Source of the DNA: Vigna angularis
Taxonomy: Eukaryota > Streptophyta > Magnoliopsida > Fabales > Fabaceae
NCBI RefSeq assembly: GCF_016808095.1
Contig: NC_068976.1
Location: forward strand, 14,231,001 to 14,295,000
DNA length: 64,000 nucleotides
Direction of reading: 5' to 3'
Numbering within the stretch: the stretch's first letter is position 1; the number at the start of each line of letters is the position of its first letter. The position numbers and the translations under genes are program-made. The notes under the pieces are model-generated. The model was not told the DNA's origin and did no database searches. It was given only the letters and a program-made list of their open reading frames with translations. Shown piece by piece: positions 38,421 to 51,312 of this stretch.

Positions 38421-38626
38421 CTATATAAAAATAGCGCAATGGATTGTCTTGGAATCATCTTTATCTTCTCCAAGTTTTTATATTAATAATTTTCATTCTC
38501 TTTCTCTCTCTTTCTCTTTCTCTCTCTCTCTCCTATAATTCTGACTATTGGGTCTGTAATTAAAGAGTGGAAGTTGCCCCAATCAATCAAAAAGCTCAAA
38601 GCAGACACCAAAACCAAAAAGACAAC
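38421..38626 (+). promoter_or_regulatory. MYB core promoter and 5' UTR
   Basis: A TATA box, CTATATAAAA, lies at 38421-38430, so transcription probably starts near 38450-38460 (inference). The leader contains a long CT-rich tract (38496-38533), common in plant 5' UTRs. An ATG at 38439 opens a 15-codon frame but probably lies upstream of, or at, the transcription start. Confidence 0.7.
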
Positions 38627-40243
38627 ATGGGCAGAGCTCCTTGCTGCGACAAAGCAAACGTGAAGAAAGGTCCATGGTCTCCAGAAGAAGATGCTAAGCT
38701 CAAATCCTACATAGAAAAACATGGCACTGGTGGTAACTGGATTGCTTTGCCTCAAAAAATAGGTATATTATACCACTTTCTTTCTAACCCTATTTCTAAA
38801 CTTTCTTCCATTCACAAACATATACCATCATTTCATTGACTATCCGTGTGTAGGACTCATTCAATCAACAAAGACTTCAAATTTTGAAACCACAGTGTTA
38901 AAATTATTATTATAAGATTATATATTCTAATTTGGTTTGGGTAATTCTCTTTTATTTAACAGCCATCATGATCAGTATGAAGATTAGGTTTGGTCCTTTT
39001 TTTTGTGTGTGTCTGACAGTATCTTTAATTTTGTGATGAACTAGGCCTTAAGCGATGTGGCAAGAGTTGCCGCCTTAGGTGGCTGAACTATCTTCGCCCT
39101 AATCTCAGGCACGGTGGTTTCTCTGAGGAAGAAGACAACATTATTTGCAGCCTTTACATCAGTATCGGAAGCAGGTTTATACATTCATTTTGATACATGT
39201 GTGTTTGTGTGTGTTCATTTCACTCCCAGCTTAATTAAGACTGTGTTACTTGCTACAATATATGCATGTTACTGATTATAATGCGTATTTGGTTTTTTGA
39301 GATATGATTTTTACTAAGATTATGGTTACGGCTTTCTCTTTCATATCTCAAACGTGTGTGTTTCTTTGTTTCGTGAAACCCTTTTGGTTTGTGTGATCGC
39401 AGGTGGTCGGTGATTGCAGCACAGTTGCCGGGAAGAACTGATAATGACATAAAGAACTACTGGAACACGAGGCTGAAAAAGAAGCTTCTAGGGAAGCATC
39501 GAAGAGAGCCACGTAATAGAGGCAATTACAACAGTGTTAAGCAAGAAATTAGTGATGCTAATAGAAGGAGTAGCGATGGTGATTCTTCTTCCTTATCCAT
39601 GGTTCAGGAAAATAGTAGCACTAGTCAACAACATCACCAACAACAACATCAACAATTATGTTGGCCACAGAACATCAACATGCCAGTGCTGCCACTACCC
39701 ATAATACCCTTGCCATACACAACAAGCCAAGGTCCAGGTTTCAACGACCAAGATTCCATCAAGAAACTCCTGATCAAACTAGGAGGAAGATTTTCAGGTG
39801 ATTATTACCAGCCTACCCTTGATGGGTTGAACCTTCAATTCTCCTCACAAGGGCAACAAGTTTACCAAGAACAAGTCCATGTTGGTTCCTCTTCTTCTTC
39901 AGCCTGCATTGTTGCCAACAACGAGGTACACTTTGGACAAACTGGTCAATACTCTGGAGTTGATGACATGATGCAAGGACAAGATGGTAATTTCACCCCA
40001 TCATTTGAGGAAATGGTGCCTTCTTCTAATTATTCAGATGGGTTAGAGTTCTTGTACAATGAAGGCATGATCCTCCACAAGATAACAGATTCTACTATCA
40101 CTACTACTTGTGACCAAAACACCACCACCACCACAAATTGGGATGAAACCACCACTTCCATTTATCACCATGATTCACTTGCTTCCCATTTTGAAGGTCA
40201 AGAATGTGCTTTGCAAGAGTTTAGCTACCCAGGGGCACAATAA
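38627..40243 (+). CDS. R2R3-MYB transcription factor, subgroup 14 (RAX/MYB36/MYB68-like)
   Basis: Nuclear DNA-binding regulator. Three exons, 38627-38762, 39045-39174 and 39403-40243, encode 368 aa with exact GT-AG introns and closing phases (Gly46 and Arg89 are split by introns, the standard plant MYB positions). The N-terminus [20 protein letters not shown] is the conserved start. R2 has Trp17, 38 and 58. R3 has Phe71, Trp90 and Trp109, with [13 protein letters not shown] as helix 3. The [14 protein letters not shown] block with a two-residue-longer R2 and the [13 protein letters not shown] block are characteristic of the RAX/MYB36/MYB68 subgroup. After the MYB domain come a basic [10 protein letters not shown] stretch, a His/Gln-rich run (about residues 160-175) and a [14 protein letters not shown] block shared with this subgroup. 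The bHLH-binding signature is absent. Family members act in axillary meristem initiation, endodermal Casparian strip formation or root growth. Which role applies here cannot be decided from sequence. Confidence 0.95.
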
Positions 40244-40400
40244 CATGATCTTTTTGTATATTGTTATTTTACTGTCATTACTATTATTAGCCATTTGTCA
40301 CAAGGGGAGGGGGGTAATTGACAATAAAATAAGTTATATATATAGATATAGTATGTATAACTGTCTATGTACTGTAGCTATATTAATTTCTGCTTAGTTA
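40244..40400 (+). terminator. MYB 3' UTR with candidate poly(A) signal
   Basis: AATAAA at 40323-40328, 80 bases after the stop codon, is a plausible polyadenylation signal. The exact cleavage site is not visible. Confidence 0.45.
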
Positions 40401-40765
40401 GTTAGTTTTTCTCATAAGCTGCTATAGTGTTGAATGTTGATCATCTGCTAGGTAGTAGCAGTAAGTGTAGTTTCTCTGACTATTGTTTTGTGTATTGATT
40501 TGGGTATCGTTTAAATATCTTTCGTGTTCTAACTGATTTCTGCTATGATTTATCATTTATTGTGTCCATAGAAGACCAGTCAAACTCTATGCAATCTCAG
40601 AAAAAGGCACTGAGTAGGGTGACATTTAGTCTGAATAATGTAGTTGGTGTTTACGTGTACATTTCTCTTTCAAGAAAAAAGGAAAGAAAGAAAGAGATAC
40701 AATGAATTTTTATGATATCTTTTAAGACAAACGTAGGTTGAAGCATTACATGCATGATGATAAAC

Positions 40766-40769
<4 letters not shown>

Positions 40770-40831
<62 letters not shown>
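40770..40831. repeat. (TA)n microsatellite with a (TG)n tail
   Basis: About 62 bases of TA running into TGTGTGTG, a typical compound microsatellite. Confidence 0.95.
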
Positions 40832-40838
<7 letters not shown>

Positions 40839-41469
40839 GGCATCATGTAAGAAAACTTTTACACAATTATGTAAACATGCCAATATAAAAAACTTTTAAA
40901 AATGAGTTTATATATATACTATCGAAAAGAAAATTCATAACTTTTCTTAGTTTTTTTTTTTTTTTTTATAAGTGCTTAGAATCAACGTTGGTGTTACTTT
41001 TTCATTAGAATCATTATTAGATGTTATTTTGTATGATATGTACTTTATTAAAATGTCATAAATTATCAATACAAAACTGAATCTAATTCGAAAACAGAAC
41101 TTGTACTATTCATTTATATATTATAGTGTTGTATCTAGGCAAATTTCTTGTGTCTTCTACTATTTAGTTTTGTGTTTAATCACAGTTTTCGCCTCACTTT
41201 ACATTTGTCTCTCTTGTTTCTTGTTTTTTCCCCCTACTATTTGTAAAAGAATATTGCATAAAGTAGAACTTTTTCTTAAAAAAGAAGTGGCACCTGCCAG
41301 AATAATTTCTATTTGATGAGCATTATATGTTTGCCAATGTGGAGTCAGTCCTACATGCCTAAAATATACATAAAATATCTTTATTAATATGATGAGAGTT
41401 GTCTTGTTGATGGAAGTGAACATTAATAGCATAAAATGACATGTTTCAATAGGGTGCATTTTGTTTACT

Positions 41470-41597
<128 letters not shown>

Positions 41598-42456
41598 GAA
41601 AGATACTTTAGCTAGGACCTCTTATGTATAGTTTCTTGATTATATATTAAAAACTATAGATTCTTTACGTGACTCAGTTAACAATCTTTTGGAAGATGTG
41701 GATGTTCAATTCTTCCGTTGGTGTTGTCAAATTAAACTAGATCCAACTACCAAAGAAAATTAACTAGCTACATACAAAAACTTTTAAGTTTGAGTTTTAA
41801 GAGAATTTATTGTAAGATAAAATTTAATTTATATAAAAAATTGACATTACTTTTAAATATAAGATAATAAGTTTATTAGTCTTTTTCTTTTTATATGATT
41901 CAATTTTTTTTTTCTTTCTACTAAAAGTAAGATATTTGAATTATTAACTAGTTATTATGTATGCAAATGAGTTTACAATTTAGAGCATTTTATTAACTAA
42001 ATATATTCATGTTGGACATGTTTCTTATGTATAATTTTTAAAAATAGAAAAAATAAAATTAAGTTTTATAAGAGTTAAAATTAGTTTTATATATAATTTG
42101 TAGACCTTGTATAATTTCTCTAAATTTTTGTTTTTAATTTTTATATAAGATAATTTGAATTTATAAAAAAAATCTAAAAATGTTTGAAACAAATCCGTCC
42201 AACTACTCTTAATATAGACTCAAATTGACTCATATAATTCAAATATTTGTAGCCTTAGGAAAAAAAAAGTTCAGTAATGTTGCTGAGCAAATGATTCCTT
42301 TCCATTTTAGACAACAATTTAATATAGATGAGTTTTTTTTTTATCTAAAGAAAAATTATTCTATATAATCACTTGTCAGGATCACAGTAATACTTAGAAT
42401 AGATTTAAGTTCCTCTTTCAACAGTAGTATGTATGGTGCATACATCATACATCATA

Positions 42457-42459
<3 letters not shown>

Positions 42460-42547
<88 letters not shown>
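42460..42547. repeat. (AT)n microsatellite
   Basis: About 88 bases of uninterrupted AT. Confidence 0.95.
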
Positions 42548-42553
<6 letters not shown>

Positions 42554-43039
42554 GAAAGTGAAAGATTATCATGGGAAAACCAGAGTTTAAATTTGATTTA
42601 AGATTTGTCTTTGTTACTTTTTACCCCTTTCACTCTTTCTAGGTGGGAATAAGGATCATAGGTCCTATATATTAATTAGTTGAATCCTTTAGAAATGGGT
42701 TTTGTCAAAGCAACGAAAAGTCATGGTCCATACTTCTTTTCTATTAAATCATATTTAATAATGTCATCCTATCCCATGAACAATCATCACTTGAAGTACA
42801 ATATTTTAGGTTTATTATATAAATATAATGTTTATTTCATCTTAGTAAAAGGAATTTATTTAATTCAATCTTGTAATAATATTATTTTATAATATAAAGT
42901 TTATTCTGATTTATATATTATAAATTTGTTATCTTGATGTGAGATTTTTAATATCATTTTTCATACTGATTATAGTATGAAAATAAACATTAATAAGTAA
43001 TATTAAATCTAACTAATAATAAATCTTGTTAAGATAATT

Positions 43040-43165
43040 GATATAAAATTTTAAAAATTAAATTTTAAGTTTAACTCAACTTTTGTAAAATAAAATTTTC
43101 ATTTATTTATATATTATAAATTTTTTATGTCAAAATTTTGTTAGAGTTCACTTCTCTTCTATACC
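43040..43165 (+). repeat. Dispersed repeat, degenerate copy
   Basis: TTTAAGTTTAACTCAACTTT, then ATAAAATTT, then TATATATTATAAATT, then TTAGAGTTCACTTC match the order in the repeat at 18585-18720. Confidence 0.45.

Positions 43166-43168
<3 letters not shown>

Positions 43169-43219
<51 letters not shown>
43169..43219. repeat. (AT)n microsatellite
   Basis: About 51 bases of uninterrupted AT directly after the dispersed-repeat copy. Confidence 0.95.
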
Positions 43220-43223
<4 letters not shown>

Positions 43224-44993
43224 GAAAGATAAAAAATAGTAATAAATAATATATGATGTAAATATATATAATCTATTAGTTTTGTGTACGTTTTGATATA
43301 TGCCTCTATTTTTACATTGTTATTTTGAAGGAAAAATTGATAGAAAAGAGGAGAGCAAGAGTCGTCTATTTAAAAGAAAAATTAAACAAGATTAGGTTTA
43401 AAAAGTTAAATATAGTATCTTTATATTTACGTATATGTACCTATATGTACTTGTCGTAAGTATTGGAAGAAAATAAGAGACGTTGTAATTTCTATGAAGT
43501 TAAGTTATTGGGACCTTTAATATTGAGCAATTTCAAGAGAAACATCCAAAATATAAAAAGCAGCGTCAAGATCTGTCATTAATTGAAGTCTAAGGTAGCA
43601 ATGAGATCATATTTACTTTCATTAAATAGTATACCATTTCTCAACAACTATAAAGACTAAATAATATAGGTTGTTAAATTAAAAAAATAAATAAATAATC
43701 CTCAATCTTTAAGCAACACAAAAAAGAAACAAATGTCATACAAAATTCTTAACCTAATCCATCTAAGGTTGTTGGAAAGATTAAAAACCTACAGCGAAAT
43801 GACTATGATGTTTCTAATCATAGGATTGTTTTATTCCTATTGTGGAATTAGAATTATTCATGATACCTAGTTACAATAATTCGATAATAATATTTTTTTC
43901 TTTAGCTAATAGTAAAAATAATAATTGGCAACCGTTGTATAAAAGAAATTTCCATTATTATGTTTTTATACATATTTAATTTACTCTTATTTATTGAATC
44001 AGGAATATAAAAAGCATATTAAAAATTGGCCTTAAAACAAGTCCTTCATAATCTTTTTTTCTCTTGTCTTCAAATAAAGTAATATATGTATAACTAAATT
44101 CAAATCTACACATCTAATGCAATTATGTAGAACGTCTCTAATAAATATCAAATGATTTAAATTTAGTGCTGGTTCTGTCTTTTCAATAAATTATTAGTTT
44201 GAATCGTATATACTTTTATATATATTTGAATTCATATTCTATAATATTGTTATATGATTGTTGTATTTGACATATTATGTATTTTAACATGATTTACGAT
44301 TTTGTTTTGAAAAACGTTTTAACGAATTAAAAAGTATTTGCAAGTAATTTTCTATTTCCATACTATACAACAATATTTAAAATAAAATTTATTTACTGTA
44401 TCAGAAATGTTGTTGTTGTTGTCTATCAATTAAATTTGATACTTTATCTTAATTATTCACATGTATATATAATCAAAGTTAAACTTTAGATATAACTAAA
44501 AATATATATGGTACTGTAAGTAAGCTTTTGTCCATATTCAAATTCAAATTTTAGTATATACTAAACATTTTATAGAAGTTCGGATAAAGTTTCTGCTGTG
44601 CCAAATTTTATGTATTCAAATAAGTCTTGGTCTAGTATAGTAATTTTTTCTTCACATATTGTATTATTATTTGCAAACATTCTGATCCAGTAATTAACTT
44701 AAAATTAAAGTAATATATAATAATTACATATTCAAGTTATGTATCAGCTATAAAAATAACATCAATTTATAATATATAAGAAAAATAATCTTAATTTTAT
44801 AAAAATAAGTTAAATTTAAACTCATTTTAGTAGAAAATTTAAAACGAACATTTGGTTTCCATCATTATCACTCATTAACCAAAACCAGCTTTGCATTGCT
44901 TAAAATATTGTTGTTAATTGCCAGACCCTTAACTTTAACACTGGTCAAAAGGAACAGCCATAAACCATTATGAAAAATGTTAATTCAACAATA

Positions 44994-44995
<2 letters not shown>

Positions 44996-45055
<60 letters not shown>
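44996..45055. repeat. (AT)n microsatellite
   Basis: About 60 bases of uninterrupted AT. Confidence 0.95.
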
Positions 45056-45060
<5 letters not shown>

Positions 45061-47600
45061 TTCCAATAATATTGTTTTGAAATTGTAGTAGGGTTGTGAA
45101 TTTTGGTCAAATGTAGTTGGCATGAATCATAACGACAAGTTTGATTAAATCTCAGTTGCACCCAATGTATGTCATGCTATGTTAATTACTTAAATTAATT
45201 TGAAATTAATTAATATATGGACCAAAGTCCTCTTACGGTCTTCAATGCTAGAATTTTTATTTAGAATGGAATCCAATGTGTTAGGGCTTCCATCTATGCT
45301 CATCATTTATTAATATTATATATTTCTCACCAAATTATTTTTGTCATGATCCAAGAAATCCTCATGGTTTCTATTCTTTTAAAATATATAATATAATATA
45401 ATAAATACTACATATATTTATAGTCGTTTCACATTTTTCTTTTTTAATTTTCAATCACATACAATTCGACGACATTTTTTAATAAGTCAATTTTACTTAA
45501 TTAGTATAAGCTAAATGGTATGAAATTTTTAAAAAAATTAATTCTTAACCTGATTAATTTTTATTTATAAATGTTAAATATATTATTAGATATCTTAAAT
45601 ACAGTCTTACTTTTATCTTTAGTTAATTTATTATTATTTTTTATTTATATTTTTTATTATAAATATAATATGTGTGCATATTTAATATAAAAAATTAATT
45701 TTTACTATATTAAATAATAAAAAAATGATTTTTTTTATATTTTATTCTCTTGCAAAATGTTTACATATAAAAAAAATCCAAATAAGCCCTACCCTAAAGA
45801 ACAATCTAATGTGAACAACAAAGAAAAAGAGATCATTGTTTAAATTTTGATAATCACATCCAAGTCTCCAAACCTAAAACACTTGTAATATATATAGACC
45901 TCTCTTTTTTGACTTGCTTGCTAGATAAACTTAATTAGTCATTGTTATTATAAGATAATATGTTGAGTGTGTGTGTGTAATTGATCATAGCTGTAATATT
46001 TTAGATGAATTTTGGTTGACTATGATGATATTCTGGTAAGCCATGGTCATTATTTGTTAGGGTTTTGTTGACACTTAGACATAATTTGACACTCACTATT
46101 AATATAATATTATTATTTTTTTCTGTAGTTTCAAACTTTGGCCGTTATAGCTGATTACAGCACTATCTAATTGCATCAAATATTTATATAATATAATATA
46201 ATATAATATATATTTGGGGTCCATATAATAGACTCAGGCACCTCAATTATATAGTATTAGTTAACAAATAAAACTATATGTTGCCCTCATAATTATAGTT
46301 AGCTTGGAACATAGTTTATGGTTTTGTTTTTATCACTTGACAAGATGTAAAAGGCACTAAAGAAAAGGAAGGGATTTGCTTTAGGAAAATGCTAATAATG
46401 TTTTTCAATAAATTAATATATATAATAAATATTTGAATTTTGTGGTTTCATCTTACTAGTATAATATATTTTTATTTTATCATTAATTAAATATTGCAAT
46501 TTAAGTATTGTGAGAGTTTTACCTATGTTTAATGTCTATATAGGTAAAAAAAATTAACTTTTACCTATATTAACGTAATAGTAAATGGAGATACATGTCA
46601 TTTTTGTTGTAGTAAAATGGTTAATACGAAAAAGTCAATATATTGTTGATGGACAAAAAATGAATTTCATTTCGGAGATTTTAAGTTAAAATGTTATTGG
46701 TGAGAAAATAGTATTTAGAGGAAGAGATCTCACCCAAAACAATTTAATTATCAATACAATAATAACATATATTAATATTAATGATAAAAAATATTGACTT
46801 ATATGTCTTAAACATAAAATTAAATATTTGTAAGTAAAGTTATTGAAATAAGTTCCTATAATACCCTATTATGATTAGGAAGCATGTTTAAGTTTAATTA
46901 GTTAGAAAACTGACTTGTTTTGTGTGTAAATTGGTCTTTCTTATTAACAAGCATGTATATGTAATGTGAATGGTTAATTATGTTAATTAAAGTGATAAAG
47001 CATATTACATACGGAAGCTAGCAACAGAAACTGAAAGCTGCCAGATGGAGCAAAACAAAGATTTGTTAGGTTAATCCGTATTTATATATTGTATTAAGGA
47101 AAAGGTATTAAAGTTAATGCATGTGTGAATATGAGGGTTCTGTAAAGTGAAAGGGAATATCCCGAAAAGCAGAAGAAACGAGAGAGAACAATCCTACGAC
47201 ATAAAACCAAAGACATCAAAACTTAACTTAAAGAAAATCATAATTAACATTCAAAATAATATATTAATTTCGTCAGTGATTGAAACCAATACAACAGCCA
47301 AACGACAGCTTCTCTCATGCTCTTTTATTTATTTATTTATTTTTGGATAAGAGGTTTTAAGCACATGTAGTTATAAGACTTAAAGTAAGTGTGAGATGGG
47401 TTTATCTTAACTCTTAATATATATATGTATTCGTTAATTAACACGGTTGAGTATTTATTTGTCTTTTTTATTTTTAAAATTTTAAATAAAAATATTTAAA
47501 TTATCAACTCAAATAAAAGCATGATCTTTAAAAGTGTAATTCTAATAAAATTATATCATAAAACTTTATTGCAAATAAAGCAAGTTGGTAATTTGCATAT

Positions 47601-47915
47601 GGCTTAATATCCTATTTTGTCCACAGTTTCGCTCGAAAATATCAAATTAGTCAATCCTTTAAAAAGTGTGTCAATTAAGTCCTTACTTAATAAAATTTAT
47701 ATCAATGAAATCTCTTCCGTTAAATCCGTACAAACGGCGTTAATTATTTTTCTCTCTCTTCTACTTTAATAATTAACGCCGTTTGTACGGATTTAACGGA
47801 AGGGATTTCATTGATATAAATTTTATTAAGTAAGGACGTAATTGACGCACTTTTTAAAGGATGGACTAGTTTGACATTTTCGAGCGAAACTGGGAACAAA
47901 ATAGGGTATTAAGCC
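47601..47915. mobile_element. Fold-back Mutator-type MITE
   Basis: 315 bp, almost entirely two inverted arms of about 149 bp (left from GGCTTAATATCC, right ending GGGTATTAAGCC) around a short CT-rich spacer. A perfect 9-bp duplication TTTGCATAT flanks it (47592-47600 and 47916-47924). The arms differ at only about ten positions by eye, so transcripts through it would form a near-perfect long hairpin. The terminal GGCTTAATA is shared with the element at 33590. Confidence 0.92.
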
Positions 47916-48139
47916 TTTGCATATTATGAGAATGAAAGAAGAAAGTGCGAAGGAAAAGGAAGAAAAATCCCAAACTAGGGAGACTTTATTTGTAGAATTT
48001 TTTTATTCTCTTTGCACCTCCTTTTTTTTATTTTTCCTTCATGCTTCTTATTTTTTATATTTTAAAATATATTTTTTGAAATATATAAATTTGCTTATTT
48101 TTATGATCATTTGTGATGAAGTGCAAAACTATTCAACAT

Positions 48140-49562
48140 AAATATTGAAGTAACTTCACAAAAGCAAAAGAAGCATGTAAGAAAAAAACAAGGAGAGTTG
48201 TTCCCTCCACCACCACATCACCAAACCCTCCTTGCACCATTCCATACCTATTTTGCTCTTGTTCTAAAATGAATGTCAACATCCGTTTCACCTTCAACAA
48301 ATGTTGACATCCGTGAACGGATATTAACATCTGTTTACATATTTTATATTTTGGTTTATTGTTTTTATTTAAAAAAAAAATCTTCAACGGATGTGGTTAC
48401 ATCCGTTAACAGATGTAGCACATCCATTTTAATAAATTTTTTTAAAATATTTTGATTATTATTTAAATGATAATACATAAATTAAATTTATTATTATTAT
48501 TTTATTAAATAAAATAAAATTAATTTATAAATAATTAAGTAATAATTTTAAAAAAATTAAATAATATTTATATATTAATTTAAAATATAACAAATTAAAA
48601 AATAAAAAACTAAAACAAAAACTATAACGGATGTCGCCACATCCATTTTAATAAATTTTTTAAAAATATTTTGATTATTATTTAAATAATAATACATAAA
48701 TTAAATTAATAATAATTATTTTATTAAATAAAATAAAATTAATTTATAAATAATTAAGTAATAATTTAAAAAAAATTAAATAATATTTATATATTAATTT
48801 AAAATATAATAAATTAAAAAATAAAAAACTAAAAAAATAAAAACTATAACGGATGTCGCCTCATCTGTTAGCAGATGTGGCACATCGGTTTAAAAAATGT
48901 TTTAAAAATATTTTGATTATTATTTAAATAATAATACATAAATTAAATTAATAACAATTATTTTATTAAATAAAATAAAATTAATTTATAAATAATTAAG
49001 TAATAATTTTAAAAAAGTTAAATAATATTTATATATTAATTTAAAATATAATAAATTAGAAAACAAAAAACTAAAAAAATAAACTACAGATGTCGCCACA
49101 TTCGTTAACGGATATCGCACATCCGTTTTAATAAATTTTTTAAAAATATTTTAATTATTATTTAAATAATAATACATAAATTAAATTAATAATAATAATT
49201 TTATTAAATTAAATTAATTTATAAATAATTATTTAATAATTTTAAAAAAATTAAATAATATTTATGCATTAATTTAAAATTCAATAAATTAAAATACTAA
49301 AAATTAAAAAAATAAATAAACTCAACAGATGTGGCACATCCGTTAACGGATGTCGCACATCCGTTGAAGTCGACATCCGTTAACGGATGTCGCACATCCG
49401 TTGAAGTCGACATCCGTTTAAGAAAAGAGGTGGGAGTGTAGGATATTTTAAAATATAAAAGATAGTTTTGAAATTTAAAAAAAATGTGGTGGTGCAGAAA
49501 GTAACGTGGAGTGGTGTAGGGAATAACCCTAAAAAACAAGGTGCAAACAAAGTGATGTAACT
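48140..49562. mobile_element. Possible inverted-repeat element carrying a tandem array
   Basis: The left edge (about 48145-48215, AGTAACTTCAC ... GTTGTTCCCTCCACCACC) and the reverse complement of the right edge (about 49490-49562, AAGTTACATCAC ... GTTATTCCCTACACCAC) show the same order of words. This suggests degraded terminal inverted repeats around the satellite-like array. No target duplication could be confirmed. Confidence 0.4.
48386..49420. repeat. Tandem array of about 235-bp units with ACATCCGTTAACGGATGT palindromes
   Basis: Units start near 48386, 48627, 48848, 49085 and 49323 (spacing 221-241). Each has a GC-richer head built on the palindromic word CATCCGTTAACGGATG, followed by about 190 bases of almost pure A/T whose order is conserved between units (TTTTGATTATTATTTAAAT, then AATTTATAAATAATTAAGTA). 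The last unit's head is amplified: a 35-base segment with CGCACATCCGTTGAAGTCGA occurs twice. The array ends about 300 bp before the next gene's start codon. Confidence 0.85.
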
Positions 49563-49587
49563 TGTGAGTTTATTACGGGCTCGAAGG

Positions 49588-49646
49588 TGGGCCTTTCAAC
49601 AAGTAAGTTGGGCCGGGCCCAAACCTCTCCGAACGCAAAACCCTAA
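49588..49646 (+). promoter_or_regulatory. Site II (TGGGCC) and telo-box motifs upstream of the EMB1923-like gene
   Basis: TGGGCCT at 49588-49594, then TGGGCC directly joined to GGGCCC (49609-49620), then AAACCCTAA (49638-49646), all within 135 bases of the start codon. Site II elements bound by TCP factors combined with a telo box are typical of plant genes for plastid, mitochondrial and ribosomal proteins expressed in growing cells. No TATA box is seen, as is common for this promoter class. Confidence 0.6.
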
Positions 49647-49720
49647 AGAAACACGAAAGGTTAATGAATAATTGCACTGCAGGGAACTGGATTGGGTTGT
49701 TGCAGCTGAAGCGGAGAAGC

Positions 49721-51312
49721 ATGGCGATTTTGCCTTCGCTTGCAGTTCCTTCAACTCCCACGTTTCGGGTATGCTTTTATTACATTTCTTGATTTCAACT
49801 AAAACATCGTCTCACTGGTAAATTACATGAAATGATGTCTTAAATATGAATCAATTTTCAGTTTCTTTTTCATTCTTAATTCGATCGAAATTATCAACAC
49901 GGTTGTAATGAAGTCACCTTTAGTTTGTTGCATCGTGGTGTTCTTTGTGTATGAGGAAATTTGTTTGCTATCTATTTGAATGTGATTAAACAGTGAAAAA
50001 TGTTTTTGGCACTGTGTTTTAGAAGTACTATTCTAGAAAGAGAAATTAGGACAAAGATTTTCTATGACAGAATTTTTTATTCTAGAGAGATGCTGAGTTT
50101 TTTCTTGGGAAATAATTGGTTTCAGAGGAAGAATGTCGACATAAAACGTTTCAGAAGAGAAAGAAATAGTGAAATACCAATTAAGTTGAGAAACTACAAA
50201 GCAGATTTTACTTAAGGTGAACAATGGGGCCTGCTTTGATATGATGAATAAAGTTAACTGAAACGTGATGGGTGGAATTAGTTAAGCGTTTAGTTTTTGA
50301 TACATTCTCAGTGGTAAGATTTTTGAAGTAAGGGTAAAATGTGCTTAAGGCTCCTCAATATTTAGTCAAAAATGGTGGTTCTTGTTGCTGAAAAATGTTT
50401 GTGCTATATTTGCCACAATTCATGAGTAGCCTTCCAATTTTATCTGGGGGGCGATTCCATTCCACTGAAGTTGCCGTCCTAAAAATTTATGAAGTATGAT
50501 ATAACGTAAGTGGCTGAAATTTTCATTCATTTGTTGTAAATTAGTTCCCTTCTTTTTTGTAGGTAAAGCTGTTTCAATGCCAACCCTGCCAATTCCACAG
50601 ATGCTCAGAAATATACTGTCCCCGTCTAAGAAGTTATAATCGAACTAGATCATTCAATGTATCAATGGCAGAGCATAATGAACCCAATGAGGTTAAGATG
50701 AAGATTGGAATCATGAGGGAGAAACTCAAAGGAACAATACCAGTCTTTGTTCAAGAATTTCCTTGGAAAAAAGCTGAGCATATATTTCTAGAGAAACTGT
50801 TTAATCTTGCACAAGAGGCAGGGAAATGGTCTCTTGTTTTGTTTTTAATTTATAGCTTTGTGTCAGACGTTGTATATACGTTGTCCATAAACCGTGAACT
50901 GATAATTCCTATTGGCCTCTTTGCTGGCTGTCTTGTGGCTGATTTCTTGAAGGAGATATCACAAGAATTGTTTCATAGATCTGAGGTATATTTTGAAATT
51001 GTTGTGTATTTCATCATTAGCTTGTTTGTTTCTGTGTTTATCACAATCTTCTAATGAGCTTTGTTTTTCTGCTTTTTCTTATGGATTTGTACTTGACAGG
51101 AGAAGGTTTTGAAATGGCGTCTTCTGGGAATGTACTTCATTTTTGTGTTTGTGAAGATCATGTCCTCATGGTTTGCAACACTGCCTCGTGTATTTCTCTT
51201 GCATGTCGGAAGTGGGGGACTGATGCAGGTTTTGTGGCATTGGAGAAATTTGATTGAAGATGCAAAGAACCAACAAGAAAATAGTAACTTCTCTAATTTG
51301 GAGACTTCGTGA
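49721..51312 (+). CDS. Plastid-type membrane protein, EMB1923-like
   Basis: Three exons, 49721-49768, 50563-50985 and 51100-51312, all in phase 0 with GT-AG introns, encode 227 aa. The N-terminal 50 residues are rich in Ser, Arg, Cys and Pro with no acidic block, like a chloroplast transit peptide (inference). Next come a hydrophilic segment (KIGIMREKLKGTIPVFV.EFPWKKAE) and hydrophobic stretches at about residues 110-130, 137-153 and 165-185, consistent with membrane insertion, ending in an Asn/Glu-rich tail. The EFPWKKAE and FLLHV..GGLMQVLW.WR blocks remind me of Arabidopsis EMB1923 (embryo-defective), a protein without known biochemical function. That match is from memory. An in-frame upstream ATG at 49664 would add 19 residues. 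I prefer 49721 because its context (AAGCATGGCG) is stronger and it gives a normal transit-peptide start. Convergent with the channel gene downstream. Confidence 0.8.

Noticed and set aside
47917..48455. Short open frames between the fold-back MITE and the tandem array
   Set aside because: Low-complexity Phe/Leu/Lys readings of repeat DNA.
51054..51257. 67-codon frame overlapping the third exon of the EMB1923-like gene
   Set aside because: It is a different frame of the same exon. The spliced frame closes exactly and carries the conserved residues.
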